Origin: Pelomonas cellulosilytica
GTDB lineage: Bacteria; Pseudomonadota; Gammaproteobacteria; Burkholderiales; Burkholderiaceae_C
Direction of reading: 5' to 3'
NCBI RefSeq assembly: GCF_021353265.1
Contig: NZ_JAJTWU010000010.1
Location: 186,001-250,000, forward strand
DNA: 64,000 nt
The notes beneath the pieces were generated by a model that had not been told where the DNA came from, searched no databases, and saw only the letters and a program-made list of their open reading frames with translations. A program made the translations under genes and the position numbers. Of this stretch, positions 42,297 through 51,089 are shown in pieces; the first letter of the stretch is position 1; each line of letters opens with the position of its first letter.

Positions 42297-44897
42297 TCAG
42301 GCCTTGGCGGCGGCCTTCTTGGCTGCCGCCTTCTTGGCCGGCGGTGCCTTGGCCGCGCGCGGCTCGAACTCGAAGACGACCTTGCCTTCCTTCTTGTCGT
42401 AGGCCAGGAAGGCCTTGAACTTGCGCCGCGTCTTGTTCGACACGAAGTTCTCCAGCAGGTCGGTCTTGCCGGCTGCCAGCAGCTTGTGCACCTGGGCCGC
42501 GTCGATGGGCTGCGTCAGGATCACCTTGCCGGTCTTGAAGTCGCAGGTTACCTTGTCGCCCACCGCGTGCTCGCAGACGTAGTTGGCGCCATGCTCGTAG
42601 ACATGGCCCCGGCACTTGGGGCAGGGGCCCAGCGACGCCTGGCCGGTGAAGTCCACCGGCTCGCCGTCGCCTTCGGCCTTCTTCGCGTCCTCGCCGAAGT
42701 CGAACTCCAGCTTCCAGTTCTGGATCTCGTCGTCGTAGACCAGCGCCAGCTCCGCCGTGAACGGCCAGCCGGCCTTGGAGCGGAAGCCCTCCAGCGGACC
42801 GATCTTCTTGTCGCGCAGGAACTGCTCCACCTCGTGCAGCTCGAAGCTGCGGCCACCCGGAATCTTGCCGATGGAGAAGCCGCAGGCGTCGTCGCCGCCG
42901 CCGCTCTTGCCGGTACAGGTGAAGCGGCGGTAGTTCTCGCGCACGATGCCGCCACACTTGGGGCACGGCGCCTGGAGCGTCGCGTAGTCGCCGGGGATGG
43001 TGTCGCGGTCGTAACCCTTGGCCTTGGCGACCATCTTCTCCGTCATCGCCGCGATCTCAGCCATGAACTGCTCGCGTTTGAGCCGGCCCTTCTCCATCTC
43101 GGCGAGCTTGAACTCCCAGTCGCCGGTCAGCTCGGGCTTGGTCAGGTCTTCCACGTCCAGGCCGCGCAGCAGCGTCATCAGCTGGAAGGCCTTCGCCGTC
43201 GGGATCAGCTCGCGGCCTTCGCGCAGCATGTACTTCTCGGTGATGAGTCCTTCGATGGTGGCCGCCCGCGTGGCCGGCGTGCCCAGGCCCTTCTCGGCCA
43301 TGGCCTCGCGCAGCTCGTCGTCGTCGATGAGCTTGCCGGCGCCTTCCATCGCGGAGAGCAGCGTCGCTTCGGTGTAGCGCGCCGGCGGCTTGGTCTGCAG
43401 CGCCTTCACGTCCACGCTTTCGGTGCGGACGATCTCGCCCGGCTGCACCGGCACGAGGTTGGCGTCCTCGTCGTCGATCTCCTTGCCGTAGACGGCCAGC
43501 CAGCCCGGCTTGACGAGCACCTTGCCATTGGTCTGGAAGTGATGGGTCTTGCCCGCAGCCTCCACCTTGCTGATGCGCGTCGTGACCAGGAACTCGGCCG
43601 GCGGGAAGAACACCGCCAGGAAGCGCTTGACGACCATGTCGTACAGCTTGGCCTCGGCCTCCGTCAACGCCTTGGGCGCCTGCAGCGTCGGGATGATGGC
43701 GAAGTGGTCCGACACCTTGGCGTTGTCGAAGACCTTCTTCGTCGGCTTGATATAGCCCTCCTTCAGCGCCGTGGCGGCGTGCTGGGACAGCAGCGCCAGC
43801 GGGCCGGGCAGGTCCTCGGTGGCCAGCATCTTGGCAGTGTCCTTGGCCACGGCCAGGTAATCCTCGGGCAGGAAGCGCGAGTCCGTCCGCGGGTAGGTCA
43901 GCACCTTGTGCTTCTCGTACAGTGCCTGGGCGATGGACAGCGTCGTCTTGGCCGAGAAGCCGAAGCGCGAGTTGGCCTCGCGCTGCAGCGTCGTCAGGTC
44001 GTACAGCGCGCCGCAGCTCGTCGTGCTGGGCTTGCTCTCCTCGGTCACGGCGGCTGGCTGGCCGAGCACGGCCTTGGCGATCGCCTCGGCTTCGTCCTTG
44101 GCCCAGAGGCGGTCGGCGCGGCGCTCGGCATCGTCGTTCTTCTTCCACGCCGGGTCGAACCACTTGCCTTCGTACTGGCCGGCTTGCGCATCAAACGAAG
44201 CGCGCAGCTCCCAGTAGTCGCGGGCGACGTGCTTGCGGATCTTCTCCTCGCGCTCGACGACGACCGACAGCGTCGGTGTCTGCACGCGGCCGACGGTGGT
44301 CAGGAAGAAGCCGCCGTCGCGCGAGTTGAAGGCCGTCATCGCCCGCGTGCCGTTGATGCCCACGAGCCAGTCGGCCTCGGAGCGGCAGCGCGCCGCGTCG
44401 GCCAGCGGCAGCATCTGCGCATCGCTGCGCAGCTTCTCGAAGCCCTCGCGGATGGCGGCCGGCGTCATGGACTGCAGCCACAGCCGCTGCACCGGCTTGT
44501 TCAGCGGCCCCTTGGCCGGCTGCGCATACTGCAGGATCAGCCGGAAGATCAGCTCGCCCTCGCGGCCGGCGTCACAGGCGTTGATGAGGGCCGTCACGTC
44601 CTTGCGGCGGATCAGCTTGGTCAGCGCGTTGAGCCGGCCCTTGTTCTTGTCGATCGGGTTCAGGTCGAAATGCGGCGGGATGACCGGCAGGTTGGCAAAG
44701 CTCCACTTGCCGCGCTTGACGTCGAACTCCTCCGGCGCCGCGATCTCCACGAGGTGGCCCACGGCCGAACTGACGACGTACTGCTCGTTCTCGAAGTGAT
44801 CGTCGTGCTTGTCGAACTTGCCGGCCACGGGCGTCAGCGCGCGGACGATGTCCTGCGCGACGGAAGGCTTCTCGGCAATGATCAGGGTCTTGCTCAT
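42297..44897 (-). CDS. topB: DNA topoisomerase III
   Basis: 866 residues, type IA enzyme that decatenates and removes negative supercoils through a single-strand break. Toprim domain MSKTLIIAEKPSVAQDIVRALTP ... ACDAGREGELIFRLI; active-site tyrosine Y335 in LTYPRTDSRFLPEDY; GRVQTPTLSVVVERE. Two C-terminal segments with zinc-ribbon-like cysteines (CPKCGGIVRENYRRFTC and CPKCRGHVYEHGANYVC) are followed by an Ala/Lys tail (AAKKAAAKKAAAKA). This long form with C-terminal repeats is typical of betaproteobacterial TopB. ATG 44897 opens the Toprim domain; upstream in-frame sequence is unrelated. Divergent from the SET gene. Confidence 0.96.
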   Translation of the reverse strand: MSKTLIIAEKPSVAQDIVRALTPVAGKFDKHDDHFENEQYVVSSAVGHLVEIAAPEEFDVKRGKWSFANLPVIPPHFDLNPIDKNKGRLNALTKLIRRKDVTALINACDAGREGELIFRLILQYAQPAKGPLNKPVQRLWLQSMTPAAIREGFEKLRSDAQMLPLADAARCRSEADWLVGINGTRAMTAFNSRDGGFFLTTVGRVQTPTLSVVVEREEKIRKHVARDYWELRASFDAQAGQYEGKWFDPAWKKNDDAERRADRLWAKDEAEAIAKAVLGQPAAVTEESKPSTTSCGALYDLTTLQREANSRFGFSAKTTLSIAQALYEKHKVLTYPRTDSRFLPEDYLAVAKDTAKMLATEDLPGPLALLSQHAATALKEGYIKPTKKVFDNAKVSDHFAIIPTLQAPKALTEAEAKLYDMVVKRFLAVFFPPAEFLVTTRISKVEAAGKTHHFQTNGKVLVKPGWLAVYGKEIDDEDANLVPVQPGEIVRTESVDVKALQTKPPARYTEATLLSAMEGAGKLIDDDELREAMAEKGLGTPATRAATIEGLITEKYMLREGRELIPTAKAFQLMTLLRGLDVEDLTKPELTGDWEFKLAEMEKGRLKREQFMAEIAAMTEKMVAKAKGYDRDTIPGDYATLQAPCPKCGGIVRENYRRFTCTGKSGGGDDACGFSIGKIPGGRSFELHEVEQFLRDKKIGPLEGFRSKAGWPFTAELALVYDDEIQNWKLEFDFGEDAKKAEGDGEPVDFTGQASLGPCPKCRGHVYEHGANYVCEHAVGDKVTCDFKTGKVILTQPIDAAQVHKLLAAGKTDLLENFVSNKTRRKFKAFLAYDKKEGKVVFEFEPRAAKAPPAKKAAAKKAAAKA

Positions 44898-45031
44898 CGG
44901 TCGTTCAATCGCTCGTTCTGTCAGGTTGTGTGCTCGCCTTACGGGCCGAGCGCCAGGCCGCCCCAAGCCAGCCCGCGGGGCGACGTGCATGGCGGTCAAT
45001 CCGTCATGCATCGCCGCCCCATCGGGGGGGC

Positions 45032-45053
45032 GGTTCAGCGCCATCGCTGAACC
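45032..45053. promoter_or_regulatory. Perfect 9-bp palindrome between topB and the SET gene
   Basis: GGTTCAGCG, spacer CCAT, CGCTGAACC. It lies in the 246-bp divergent gap, just upstream of a TACAAT -10-like element at 45076-45081. The position suits an operator for the SET gene promoter, though a structural role is equally possible. Confidence 0.45.
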
Positions 45054-45075
45054 AGGGGCAACACTTCTTGCTGCC

Positions 45076-45114
45076 TACAATCCGGGCCTCGCGCGCACGC
45101 TCATACGTGCGCGC
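45076..45114 (+). promoter_or_regulatory. -10-like element followed by a leader hairpin
   Basis: TACAAT (45076-45081) would give a transcript starting near 45088. The leader then forms a 9-bp perfect hairpin GCGCGCACG / CGTGCGCGC (45091-45114) before the SET start codon at 45144. No SD sequence stands before that ATG, so translation may depend on the leader. Confidence 0.45.
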
Positions 45115-45143
45115 ACCCATGAAATCACCGTACCACAGCGCCG

Positions 45144-45608
45144 ATGACCGCCAAAACCCCACGCCGCAAGATCGAAGTTCGTGATTCCGGTGTGCACGGC
45201 CGCGGCGTCTACGCCAAGGCGCCAATCAATGCGGGCGCGCGCATCATCGAGTACACCGGCGAGCGCATCACGTGGGACGAGGCCGTGCGCCGCCACCCGC
45301 ACGACCCGGCGCAGCCCAACCACACCTTCTACTTCCACCTCGACGGCGGCCTCGTCATCGATGCGCTCTACGGCGGCAACGACGCGCGCTGGATCAACCA
45401 CGCCTGCGAGCCCAACTGCGAGGCCGACGAGGTCGACGGCCGCGTCTTCATCAACGCGCTGCGTGACCTGGAGCCCGGCGAGGAACTGTTCTACGACTAT
45501 GGCCTCGTGCTGGACGAGCGCCACACGGCCAAGGTCAAGAAGCAGTTCGCCTGCTGGTGCGGCGCGAAGACCTGCCGGGGCACCATGCTCGCCCCCAAGC
45601 GAAGATGA
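45144..45608 (+). CDS. SET-domain protein lysine methyltransferase-like protein
   Basis: 154 residues, a compact SET domain: GVHGRGVYAKAPINAGARIIEYTGE (the GxG methyl-donor strand), ITWDEAVRRH, RWINHACEPNCEA (pseudoknot NHxCxPNC), GEELFYDYG (catalytic Tyr) and the post-SET zinc motif CWCGAKTCRGTML. All core elements are intact, so SAM-dependent lysine methylation is likely; the substrate in bacteria is unknown (candidates are ribosomal or histone-like proteins). Small SET proteins occur in many Burkholderiales. Divergent from topB. No SD precedes ATG 45144. Confidence 0.88.
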   Translation: MTAKTPRRKIEVRDSGVHGRGVYAKAPINAGARIIEYTGERITWDEAVRRHPHDPAQPNHTFYFHLDGGLVIDALYGGNDARWINHACEPNCEADEVDGRVFINALRDLEPGEELFYDYGLVLDERHTAKVKKQFACWCGAKTCRGTMLAPKRR

Positions 45609-45679
45609 CTCCCGCTACCGGCTTCGCCGGCCCCCCATGGGGCGCTCCACGCAGCCCGGCAAAGCCGGTTCTGCGGGAG
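45609..45679. repeat. 71-bp imperfect palindromic intergenic element
   Basis: CTCCCGC at 45609-45615 pairs with GCGGGAG at 45673-45679. Inside it ACCGGCTTCGCCGG pairs with CCGGCAAAGCCGGT, and the loop contains CCCCATGGGG. It lies in the 131-bp gap between the SET and biotin-ligase genes. It looks like a mobile palindromic unit of the REP type or a terminator for the SET gene. Confidence 0.5.
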
Positions 45680-45739
45680 CCGCGCGGGAAGACACTCCAC
45701 ACCAACGCCTAGACGGTCGATCAGGTCCGCGCCGCACCC

Positions 45740-46465
45740 ATGGAATTCGCCCGCCGCCACCTCGCCGAATGCGGCTCCACCAACACCGAGGCCCTCGCCC
45801 ACCTGCGCGATGGCGGCGGACCGCTGCTGCTGTCGGCCAGCCGCCAGACGGCCGGCCGCGGGCGGCTGGGCCGCGCCTGGCAGAGTGACGATGCGGCGCT
45901 GACCTTCTCCGTCGCGCTGCCGCTGCCGGCCGAGCTGGAGCTGTCGGGCCTGTCGCTGGCCGTGGGCTGCGCCGTGGCCGACGTGCTGGACCCGTCGGCC
46001 GGCCGCATCCGGCTGAAGTGGCCCAACGACCTGTTCCTCGATGGCGCCAAGCTCGGCGGCATCCTCATCGAAACCGTGCCGCTGCCCGCGCAACAGCGCG
46101 GCGTCGTCATCGGCATCGGCCTGAACCTGCAGCCGCTGCCGCCCGACGCCGACCGCAGCGCCTACGCCAGCGGCCACGCGGCACTCGCCACGCTGCACCC
46201 GGCCGCAACCGCCGCCACGACGCTGGACCGGCTGGCGCCCGCGCTGCGGGCGATGCTGGCGGACTTCCAGACACTCGGCTTCGCGCCCTGGCACGCCGCC
46301 TTCGTGCGCCGCGACCTGGCTGCCGGCCGGCCCGTACGCGTGGGCGAGCAGCCAGGCATCGCCCGCGGCGTCACCGCCACCGGCGAACTGCTGCTGGAGA
46401 CGGCCGAAGGCCTGCGGACCGTCAGCGCCGGCGAACTCAGCCTCAAGTTGGAGACCTCTGCGTGA
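45740..46465 (+). CDS. birA: Biotin--[acetyl-CoA carboxylase] ligase, catalytic domain only
   Basis: 241 residues. It activates biotin with ATP and attaches it to carboxylase carrier proteins. Family marks: ECGSTNTEAL, the biotinyl-AMP loop ASRQTAGRGRLGRAWQS, KWPNDLFLDGAKLGGILIE, VVIGIGLNL, and the C-terminal small domain with VGEQPGIARGVTATGELLLET. The N-terminal winged helix that makes E. coli BirA a repressor is missing, so this is a ligase without regulatory DNA binding. In many relatives a type III pantothenate kinase follows; here a SPOR protein does, coupled through TGATG. Confidence 0.95.
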   Translation: MEFARRHLAECGSTNTEALAHLRDGGGPLLLSASRQTAGRGRLGRAWQSDDAALTFSVALPLPAELELSGLSLAVGCAVADVLDPSAGRIRLKWPNDLFLDGAKLGGILIETVPLPAQQRGVVIGIGLNLQPLPPDADRSAYASGHAALATLHPAATAATTLDRLAPALRAMLADFQTLGFAPWHAAFVRRDLAAGRPVRVGEQPGIARGVTATGELLLETAEGLRTVSAGELSLKLETSA

Positions 46466-47127
46466 TGCGTGTGCTGGTGCTCGTGTTGCTGGCGGTCAAC
46501 GCCCTGTTCTTCATCTGGTCGCGCGGCTGGCTGGACGCCGTCACGGGCCTGCCGGCGGACGGCGGCCGCGAGCCGCAGCGCGTCGCCGCGCAACAGCACC
46601 CGGAGCGCATCCAGCCGCTAGCGGCCAGCTCCGTCGTCGCGCTGGCGCAGAAGAGCTGCGTGGAACTGGGCCCCGTCGAGGGCGATGCGGCGCTGGCCGC
46701 CACGCAGGCCGCGCTGAAGGCCGCCGGCACCGACGCCCGGGTGCAGAGCAGCGAGCAGCCAGGCGTGTGGGTGGTGGCGACGATCAAGCTGGCCGACCCC
46801 GAGTTCCGCGCCCGCAAGGAAGAGACCTACAAGCGCCTGCGCCTGGCCTTCGAGCCGCTGGAAGGCCTGCCGGCCGAACAGCCGGCCTTCGTGCTGAGCC
46901 GGCATGCCACAGAGGCCGCCGCCAATGCTGACATCGCCGCGCTGGACAAGCGCGGCCTGAAGGGCCTGCGCGTGCTGGCTCTGAAGGCCCCCATCACGCG
47001 CCACACGCTGGTGATTCCGCAGGCCGATGGCCTGCTCGCCGGGCGACTCAAGGCCAGCCGCGACCCGGTGCTCGCCGGCGTCAGGCCTTGCAGCGTCGCG
47101 GCGCCGGCGTCGACCGCCTCACGCTGA
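46465..47127 (+). CDS. SPOR-domain inner-membrane protein
   Basis: 220 residues with one N-terminal membrane helix (MRVLVLVLLAVNALFFIWSRGWL) and a low-complexity linker. A C-terminal region follows, CVELGPVEGDAALAATQAALKAAGTDARVQ then AFVLSRHATEAAANADIAALDKRGLKGLRVL, with SPOR-like repeats that would bind denuded glycan at the septum. The start codon ATG 46465 overlaps the birA stop. It has no enzymatic motif. Its last 47 bases are antisense to the end of the convergent subtilase gene. Confidence 0.75.
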   Translation: MRVLVLVLLAVNALFFIWSRGWLDAVTGLPADGGREPQRVAAQQHPERIQPLAASSVVALAQKSCVELGPVEGDAALAATQAALKAAGTDARVQSSEQPGVWVVATIKLADPEFRARKEETYKRLRLAFEPLEGLPAEQPAFVLSRHATEAAANADIAALDKRGLKGLRVLALKAPITRHTLVIPQADGLLAGRLKASRDPVLAGVRPCSVAAPASTASR

Positions 47128-49222
47128 ACGCCGCCAGCAGCAGTGCTGCCAGCCAGGCGGCGCTCGCAGCACCACCGCCCCCGCCACCACTGCTGCTCGT
47201 CGTGCCCGTCGTGGCGGGCGGCGTGACGACCGCGGCGGCGACGCTGATCGTGGCGGTCTGGCTGTAGGTCAGGCCCGTGTTGTCGGTGATGTCGGCGCGC
47301 ACCGTGAAGCTGCCAGCGCCGGTCGGCACGACGGTAGCCGTGGCCGTGCCGGCGCCGCTGGCGAAGCCGGTGACGATGCCGCCGCCGTCCGCGATCGTCC
47401 ATGCCGTGGACGTGACGCTGCGGCCGCTGGCCAGGCCCGTCGCAGCGGCGGTCAGCGTCAGCGTCTGGCCGGCCGTGAGGCCGCTGGCCGGGCTGGGCGT
47501 GACGGTGACCGTCGCGTCGTTCAACAGCTTGGCCGTCGTCACGGCCGCCGCGGCGTCCACCATGCCGGCGCCGCAGGTGCTGGTCGTGCAGTAGCACTCG
47601 TCCTGCACAGCCGTCGTGGGTGCCTTGCATTGCTGAGGATTGCCATCGGCCGCGCTGCCGCCACCAGTCGTCGGGAACGCCCGGGCCGTCAGCTTGAGGA
47701 TCTGCGTCGCCTCGGCGGACGTCAGGTTGGGACGCACCGACGCCATCAGCCCGACGATGCCGCTGACGATGGGCGCCGAGAAGCTGGTCCCCACGGACGC
47801 GCCGCTGCCGGTGTAGACACCGTCGCCCGTGTAGGCCACCGGCGACGTGGTGCCGCTGTTGGTCGTGCTGACCATGGGGTACAGGCAAGGCTGGCTGCCC
47901 AGCGTGTTGATGCAGTTGCCACCCGGCGCGGCGATGGTCACTTCGGGCCCAACGCTCGCGAAACCCACTTTGGTGCCCACATGGCGCAGCGCGGTCACCG
48001 TCACGACGCCGGGGCAATTGCCCGGCAGACCCACGGCCTGGCCCTCGGAGTTGCCGGCCGCAATGACGATGGTCGCGCCAGCAGCGTTGACCTGCGTGAT
48101 GGCGTCACGGTAGAGCGCGCCGGTGCCGGTCGTGCCGCAGCTGCCACTGCCGCCCAAGCTCAGGTTCAGCACCTTCGCCTTGTTGGGATTGGCGGGCAGC
48201 CCTGGCACGGCGATGCCCGCGGCCCACTTCATGCCTGCAATGATGTCGCTGTCGTAGCCGCCGCATTTGCCGAGCACGCGCACGGGCAGGAGTTTCAGAT
48301 TCCAGCCGACGCCGGCCATGCCGACGCGGTTGTCGCTCCCTGCGCCGATGAGACCGGCCACCCGGGTTCCATGCCAGGAGCTATTGATCGCGGGATAGTT
48401 GCCACTGCTGTCGGGTTCACAGTGGTAGTACTGGGTGCCGGGCGTCGTGTTCTCGGCCAGCGTGATCCAGTCCCCCGGATCGGAAGCGTCGGCGTCGGCA
48501 CCATCACCGTCATTGGCCAGACTGACGGAATTGGACTCCTGAGTGGTGCCCTTCGAGCTGAAGCCGACCATGTCGTAACCGGCAAACGACTGCCCAGCCA
48601 GCACGGGCGGCAGCAACTTGGCCGCCAGGTCGGGATGGTCCGAACGCACGCCCGTATCCAGGATGGCCACGACGACGTTGGCCGAGCCCGTGGTCACGTC
48701 CCACGCAGCCGGCGCATTGATGCTCGACACGACCGCAGGATTGGTCGTGCTGCCCGGCGCCTTCAGGTACCACTGGTCGATGACACGGTTCTGGATGCCG
48801 CCGGAGGTCGTTTCGGAGTTGACGGTGGCCCCACCGAACAGCGGGTCGTCGGGCAGCGCCAGCGCCTTGCGCCGCCCGTCCACGGCGACGAACTCCACCT
48901 CCGGGTCCGCCGCCAGCTGGCGCGCCAGCTGGGCGCCACTCAGCCCGCTGGCCATGACGACATGCGTGCGTTCGTCCAGGCTCAGGCCGGCGCGCAGCGC
49001 ATGGCCAGTGCGCATCCCGAGGGCCGTAGCACGCGTCTGCGCCACGTCGCGCGCCTCGCCACGGGTGGCGCGCAGCGCCAGCGCCTTGGCCCGCACACTG
49101 TCCGCCTGCGGCTTGAAGCGCACGATGACGCGCGCCTCGGGCGCGGCTGCCGTCTGGGCCAGCGCCGGGGCTGCGAGCACGACGGCGACAAGGGCGGTCA
49201 GCAGCGGGCGCAAGAACTTCAT
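47081..49222 (-). CDS. Exported S8 subtilisin-family protease with GlyGly-CTERM-like tail
   Basis: 713 residues. Signal peptide MKFLRPLLTALVAVVLAAPALA, an inhibitor-like propeptide (about 25-130), then the catalytic domain with Asp189 (AILDTGVRSDHPD), His284 (SSWHGTRVAG), oxyanion Asn391 (AAGNSEG) and Ser480 (GTSFSAP). A PKD/Ig-like segment and a Gly-rich stretch follow, ending SSSGGGGGG, a Trp-containing hydrophobic helix (AAWLAALLLAAFSV), then RRSTPAPRR. This Gly-stretch, helix and basic end match the GlyGly-CTERM signal processed by rhombosortase, which is encoded at 51480. Likely surface-retained or secreted by type II secretion. ATG 49222 opens the signal peptide. Its 3' end overlaps the SPOR gene by 47 bp. 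Confidence 0.93.
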   Translation of the reverse strand: MKFLRPLLTALVAVVLAAPALAQTAAAPEARVIVRFKPQADSVRAKALALRATRGEARDVAQTRATALGMRTGHALRAGLSLDERTHVVMASGLSGAQLARQLAADPEVEFVAVDGRRKALALPDDPLFGGATVNSETTSGGIQNRVIDQWYLKAPGSTTNPAVVSSINAPAAWDVTTGSANVVVAILDTGVRSDHPDLAAKLLPPVLAGQSFAGYDMVGFSSKGTTQESNSVSLANDGDGADADASDPGDWITLAENTTPGTQYYHCEPDSSGNYPAINSSWHGTRVAGLIGAGSDNRVGMAGVGWNLKLLPVRVLGKCGGYDSDIIAGMKWAAGIAVPGLPANPNKAKVLNLSLGGSGSCGTTGTGALYRDAITQVNAAGATIVIAAGNSEGQAVGLPGNCPGVVTVTALRHVGTKVGFASVGPEVTIAAPGGNCINTLGSQPCLYPMVSTTNSGTTSPVAYTGDGVYTGSGASVGTSFSAPIVSGIVGLMASVRPNLTSAEATQILKLTARAFPTTGGGSAADGNPQQCKAPTTAVQDECYCTTSTCGAGMVDAAAAVTTAKLLNDATVTVTPSPASGLTAGQTLTLTAAATGLASGRSVTSTAWTIADGGGIVTGFASGAGTATATVVPTGAGSFTVRADITDNTGLTYSQTATISVAAAVVTPPATTGTTSSSGGGGGGAASAAWLAALLLAAFSVRRSTPAPRRCKA

Positions 49223-49318
49223 GGCGGCGGCGGAAGGCTGTGGCGAGCCGGTCAGTTTAGGCGGCGCCACCTGTCAGCAAGGCAACAAATGCCCCGGCTC
49301 GGTGACTTCTTGGCGTCG

Positions 49319-50209
49319 CTACCGGTTGACGCAGATGATGCCGATGGCCAGTGCGACGAGTGCCACGACGAGCCGGCCACTGATGCCCTCGCCCAGCAGC
49401 AGCGCGCCGGACAGAAGGCCGAACAGCGGCGTGCTCAGCGTGAAGACGGCCAGCCGCGTGGCCGCGTAGTGGCGCACGAGCCAGAACCAGACGAGGTAGC
49501 TGGCGAACGACACGATGACGGCCTGGAAGCCGAACAACCCGAGCAGCCGAAGCGACAGCTGCGCCGGCAGCGTCTCGCCGGCGGCCACGGCCGCGGCGCA
49601 CAACGCCAACGCCGAGACGGCCAGCTGGTACAGCAGCGTCTTCTCGGCGGACGCCGCAGACAGCCGCGTGGCGCGGATGGCCAGCGTCGTGCCACCCCAG
49701 AACACCGCGGCGGCCAGGCCCATCGCATCGCCCCACCACTGGTGCGGGCCCTGTGGCGCGGCCAGGCCCTCGGCAAAGGCGAACGCCACGGCGCCAAACG
49801 CCAGCGCCAGGCCTGCCCACTGTCGCGGGCCGAGCCGCTCGGACCGGGCGATCCACGGCATGCCCAGCGCGACGACGAAGGGCGACAGGTACAGGAAGAC
49901 GACCATGCGCGACGCGCTGGTGAACTGCAGCCCGAGGAAGATGCAGCCGAACTCCGCCGCGAACAGCGCGCCGGCCAGCAGCCCGCCGGGCAGGCTGCCG
50001 TCGCGCTCGAAGAGCCGGATGCCGCGCGCCAGCGCCCACAGCCACACCAGCAGACCGGCCACCGCGGACCGCAGCCCGGCCTGCCACAGCGGGCCGATCT
50101 CCACCAGCGCGGCCTTCACGGCCACTTGGTTCAACCCCCACAGCACGCAGCAGACCAGCAGCAGGATGATGGCGCGGGCGTCGAGCTCCGCCCGGCGGGC
50201 CTGCGGCAT
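49319..50209 (-). CDS. EamA/DMT-family transporter
   Basis: 296 residues, ten hydrophobic helices in two EamA halves (ILLLVCCVLWGLNQVAVKAAL, then AMGLAAAVFWGGTTLAIRATRL and FTLSTPLFGLLSGALLLGEGISGRLVVALVALAIGIICV). Typically exports amino acids or small metabolites. Its ATG (50209) directly follows the TAG of the previous gene, so it is the last of a coupled run: VOC, ArsR, unknown, EamA. The operon, headed by regulator-type proteins, suggests a response to a small toxic compound. Confidence 0.92.
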   Translation of the reverse strand: MPQARRAELDARAIILLLVCCVLWGLNQVAVKAALVEIGPLWQAGLRSAVAGLLVWLWALARGIRLFERDGSLPGGLLAGALFAAEFGCIFLGLQFTSASRMVVFLYLSPFVVALGMPWIARSERLGPRQWAGLALAFGAVAFAFAEGLAAPQGPHQWWGDAMGLAAAVFWGGTTLAIRATRLSAASAEKTLLYQLAVSALALCAAAVAAGETLPAQLSLRLLGLFGFQAVIVSFASYLVWFWLVRHYAATRLAVFTLSTPLFGLLSGALLLGEGISGRLVVALVALAIGIICVNR

Positions 50210-50809
50210 CTAGCGACGCACGTAGCGTGTGGCGGTCAGCTTGTCGGACACGGCGCTCGTCTTGTTGTCGACATAGCCGCGGCTGCGCAGCTCCAGACGG
50301 ATCTCGGTGTCCGACGGGCTGGCGTCCGGACCCTTGGGGTGCACGACCCAGACAGTCTTGCAGCGCATGCCGGCATGGAAGTCGGCCAGCCGCGGCAGCT
50401 CGGCGGGCTTGCTGAGCACGGCCACCAGCATGGCCGCATCGCGCGGGTTGCCGGTCACGGCACCGGCCAACGCCTCGGCCAGCGCCGGGTCCAGCGCCCC
50501 CACGGTGGGGCCAATCAGCAAGGCCGGATTGTCGGCGCTGACGCCCAGCTTGGCGGCCAGCGTGGGCGGCGGCGTCTGCAGCTTCTTCAACCACCGCTCG
50601 GCCTCCTTCTCGCCCAGCTGCAGCGCGATGGCCTCGCCGCCCACGTCGAAGCGCAGCGCCTCGCCGTCGATGCGCAGCTGCTGCAGCGCGGCGATGTCCC
50701 AGCGGCGCTTGATGTCGCCGCGCAGCACGACGGTGGTCGACTCCAGCAGTGCCTTGACCTCGGCGGCCTCGTTGCCCACGTGGGCGGTGCAGACGGCTTC
50801 ACGTCCCAT
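50210..50809 (-). CDS. Conserved hypothetical protein in ArsR-linked operon
   Basis: 199 residues without recognised domain. ATG 50809 (MGREAVCTAH) has AAGGA about 9 nt upstream; the frame also permits a TTG start at 50827. It is a mixed alpha/beta protein with ALLIGPTVGALDPALAEALAGAVTG and a C-terminal strand-rich half CKTVWVVHPKGPDASPSDTEIRLELRSRGYV. No signal peptide or membrane segment. Its start lies 11 bp inside the ArsR gene's 3' end and its stop abuts the EamA start, so it is translationally coupled on both sides. Confidence 0.7.
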   Translation of the reverse strand: MGREAVCTAHVGNEAAEVKALLESTTVVLRGDIKRRWDIAALQQLRIDGEALRFDVGGEAIALQLGEKEAERWLKKLQTPPPTLAAKLGVSADNPALLIGPTVGALDPALAEALAGAVTGNPRDAAMLVAVLSKPAELPRLADFHAGMRCKTVWVVHPKGPDASPSDTEIRLELRSRGYVDNKTSAVSDKLTATRYVRR

Positions 50810-51089
50810 GATGATCGGTTCCTTCAAAACTGGCCTGCAGCGCGGCCATGACTTCCTGCAGCCGCGCCGGATCGGTGCGGTACATCCAGAAGCGCCCGCG
50901 CACCTCCAGCGTCAGCAGGCCGGTCTTGCGCAACACCTTCAGATGTTCCGACACGCTGGCCAGCGCCAGCGACGACACCTCGGCCAGCTCGCCGGCCGCG
51001 CATTCTCGGTCCAGGCATTCGCGCAGGAAGAGCCGGCGCTCGCCGTGGGCCAGCGCGCGCAGTGCCTCGTCCAGCTCGGCCGGCGTCAC
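50799..51089 (-). CDS. ArsR-family winged-helix repressor
   Basis: 96 residues. LDEALRALAHGERRLFLRECLDRECAAGELAEVSSLALASVSEHLKVLRKTGLLTLEVRGRFWMYRTDPARLQEVMAALQ is a standard ArsR winged helix. The metal-site ELCVCDL is not present, so it is probably of the non-metal type. Start GTG 51089 overlaps the VOC stop by 4 bp (GTGA). It likely autoregulates the VOC-ArsR-unknown-EamA operon in response to an unidentified effector. Confidence 0.9.
   Translation of the reverse strand: MTPAELDEALRALAHGERRLFLRECLDRECAAGELAEVSSLALASVSEHLKVLRKTGLLTLEVRGRFWMYRTDPARLQEVMAALQASFEGTDHHGT

Noticed and set aside
42486..45050. An 854-codon open frame antisense to topB
   Set aside because: No domain or motif; it mirrors the topB codon pattern, as expected in GC-rich DNA, while topB has a complete Toprim and active site.
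47027..50851. A 1274-codon plus-strand frame
   Set aside because: Runs antisense to the subtilase, EamA and hypothetical genes; Arg/His/Gln/Gly-rich with no domain. Shadow frame.
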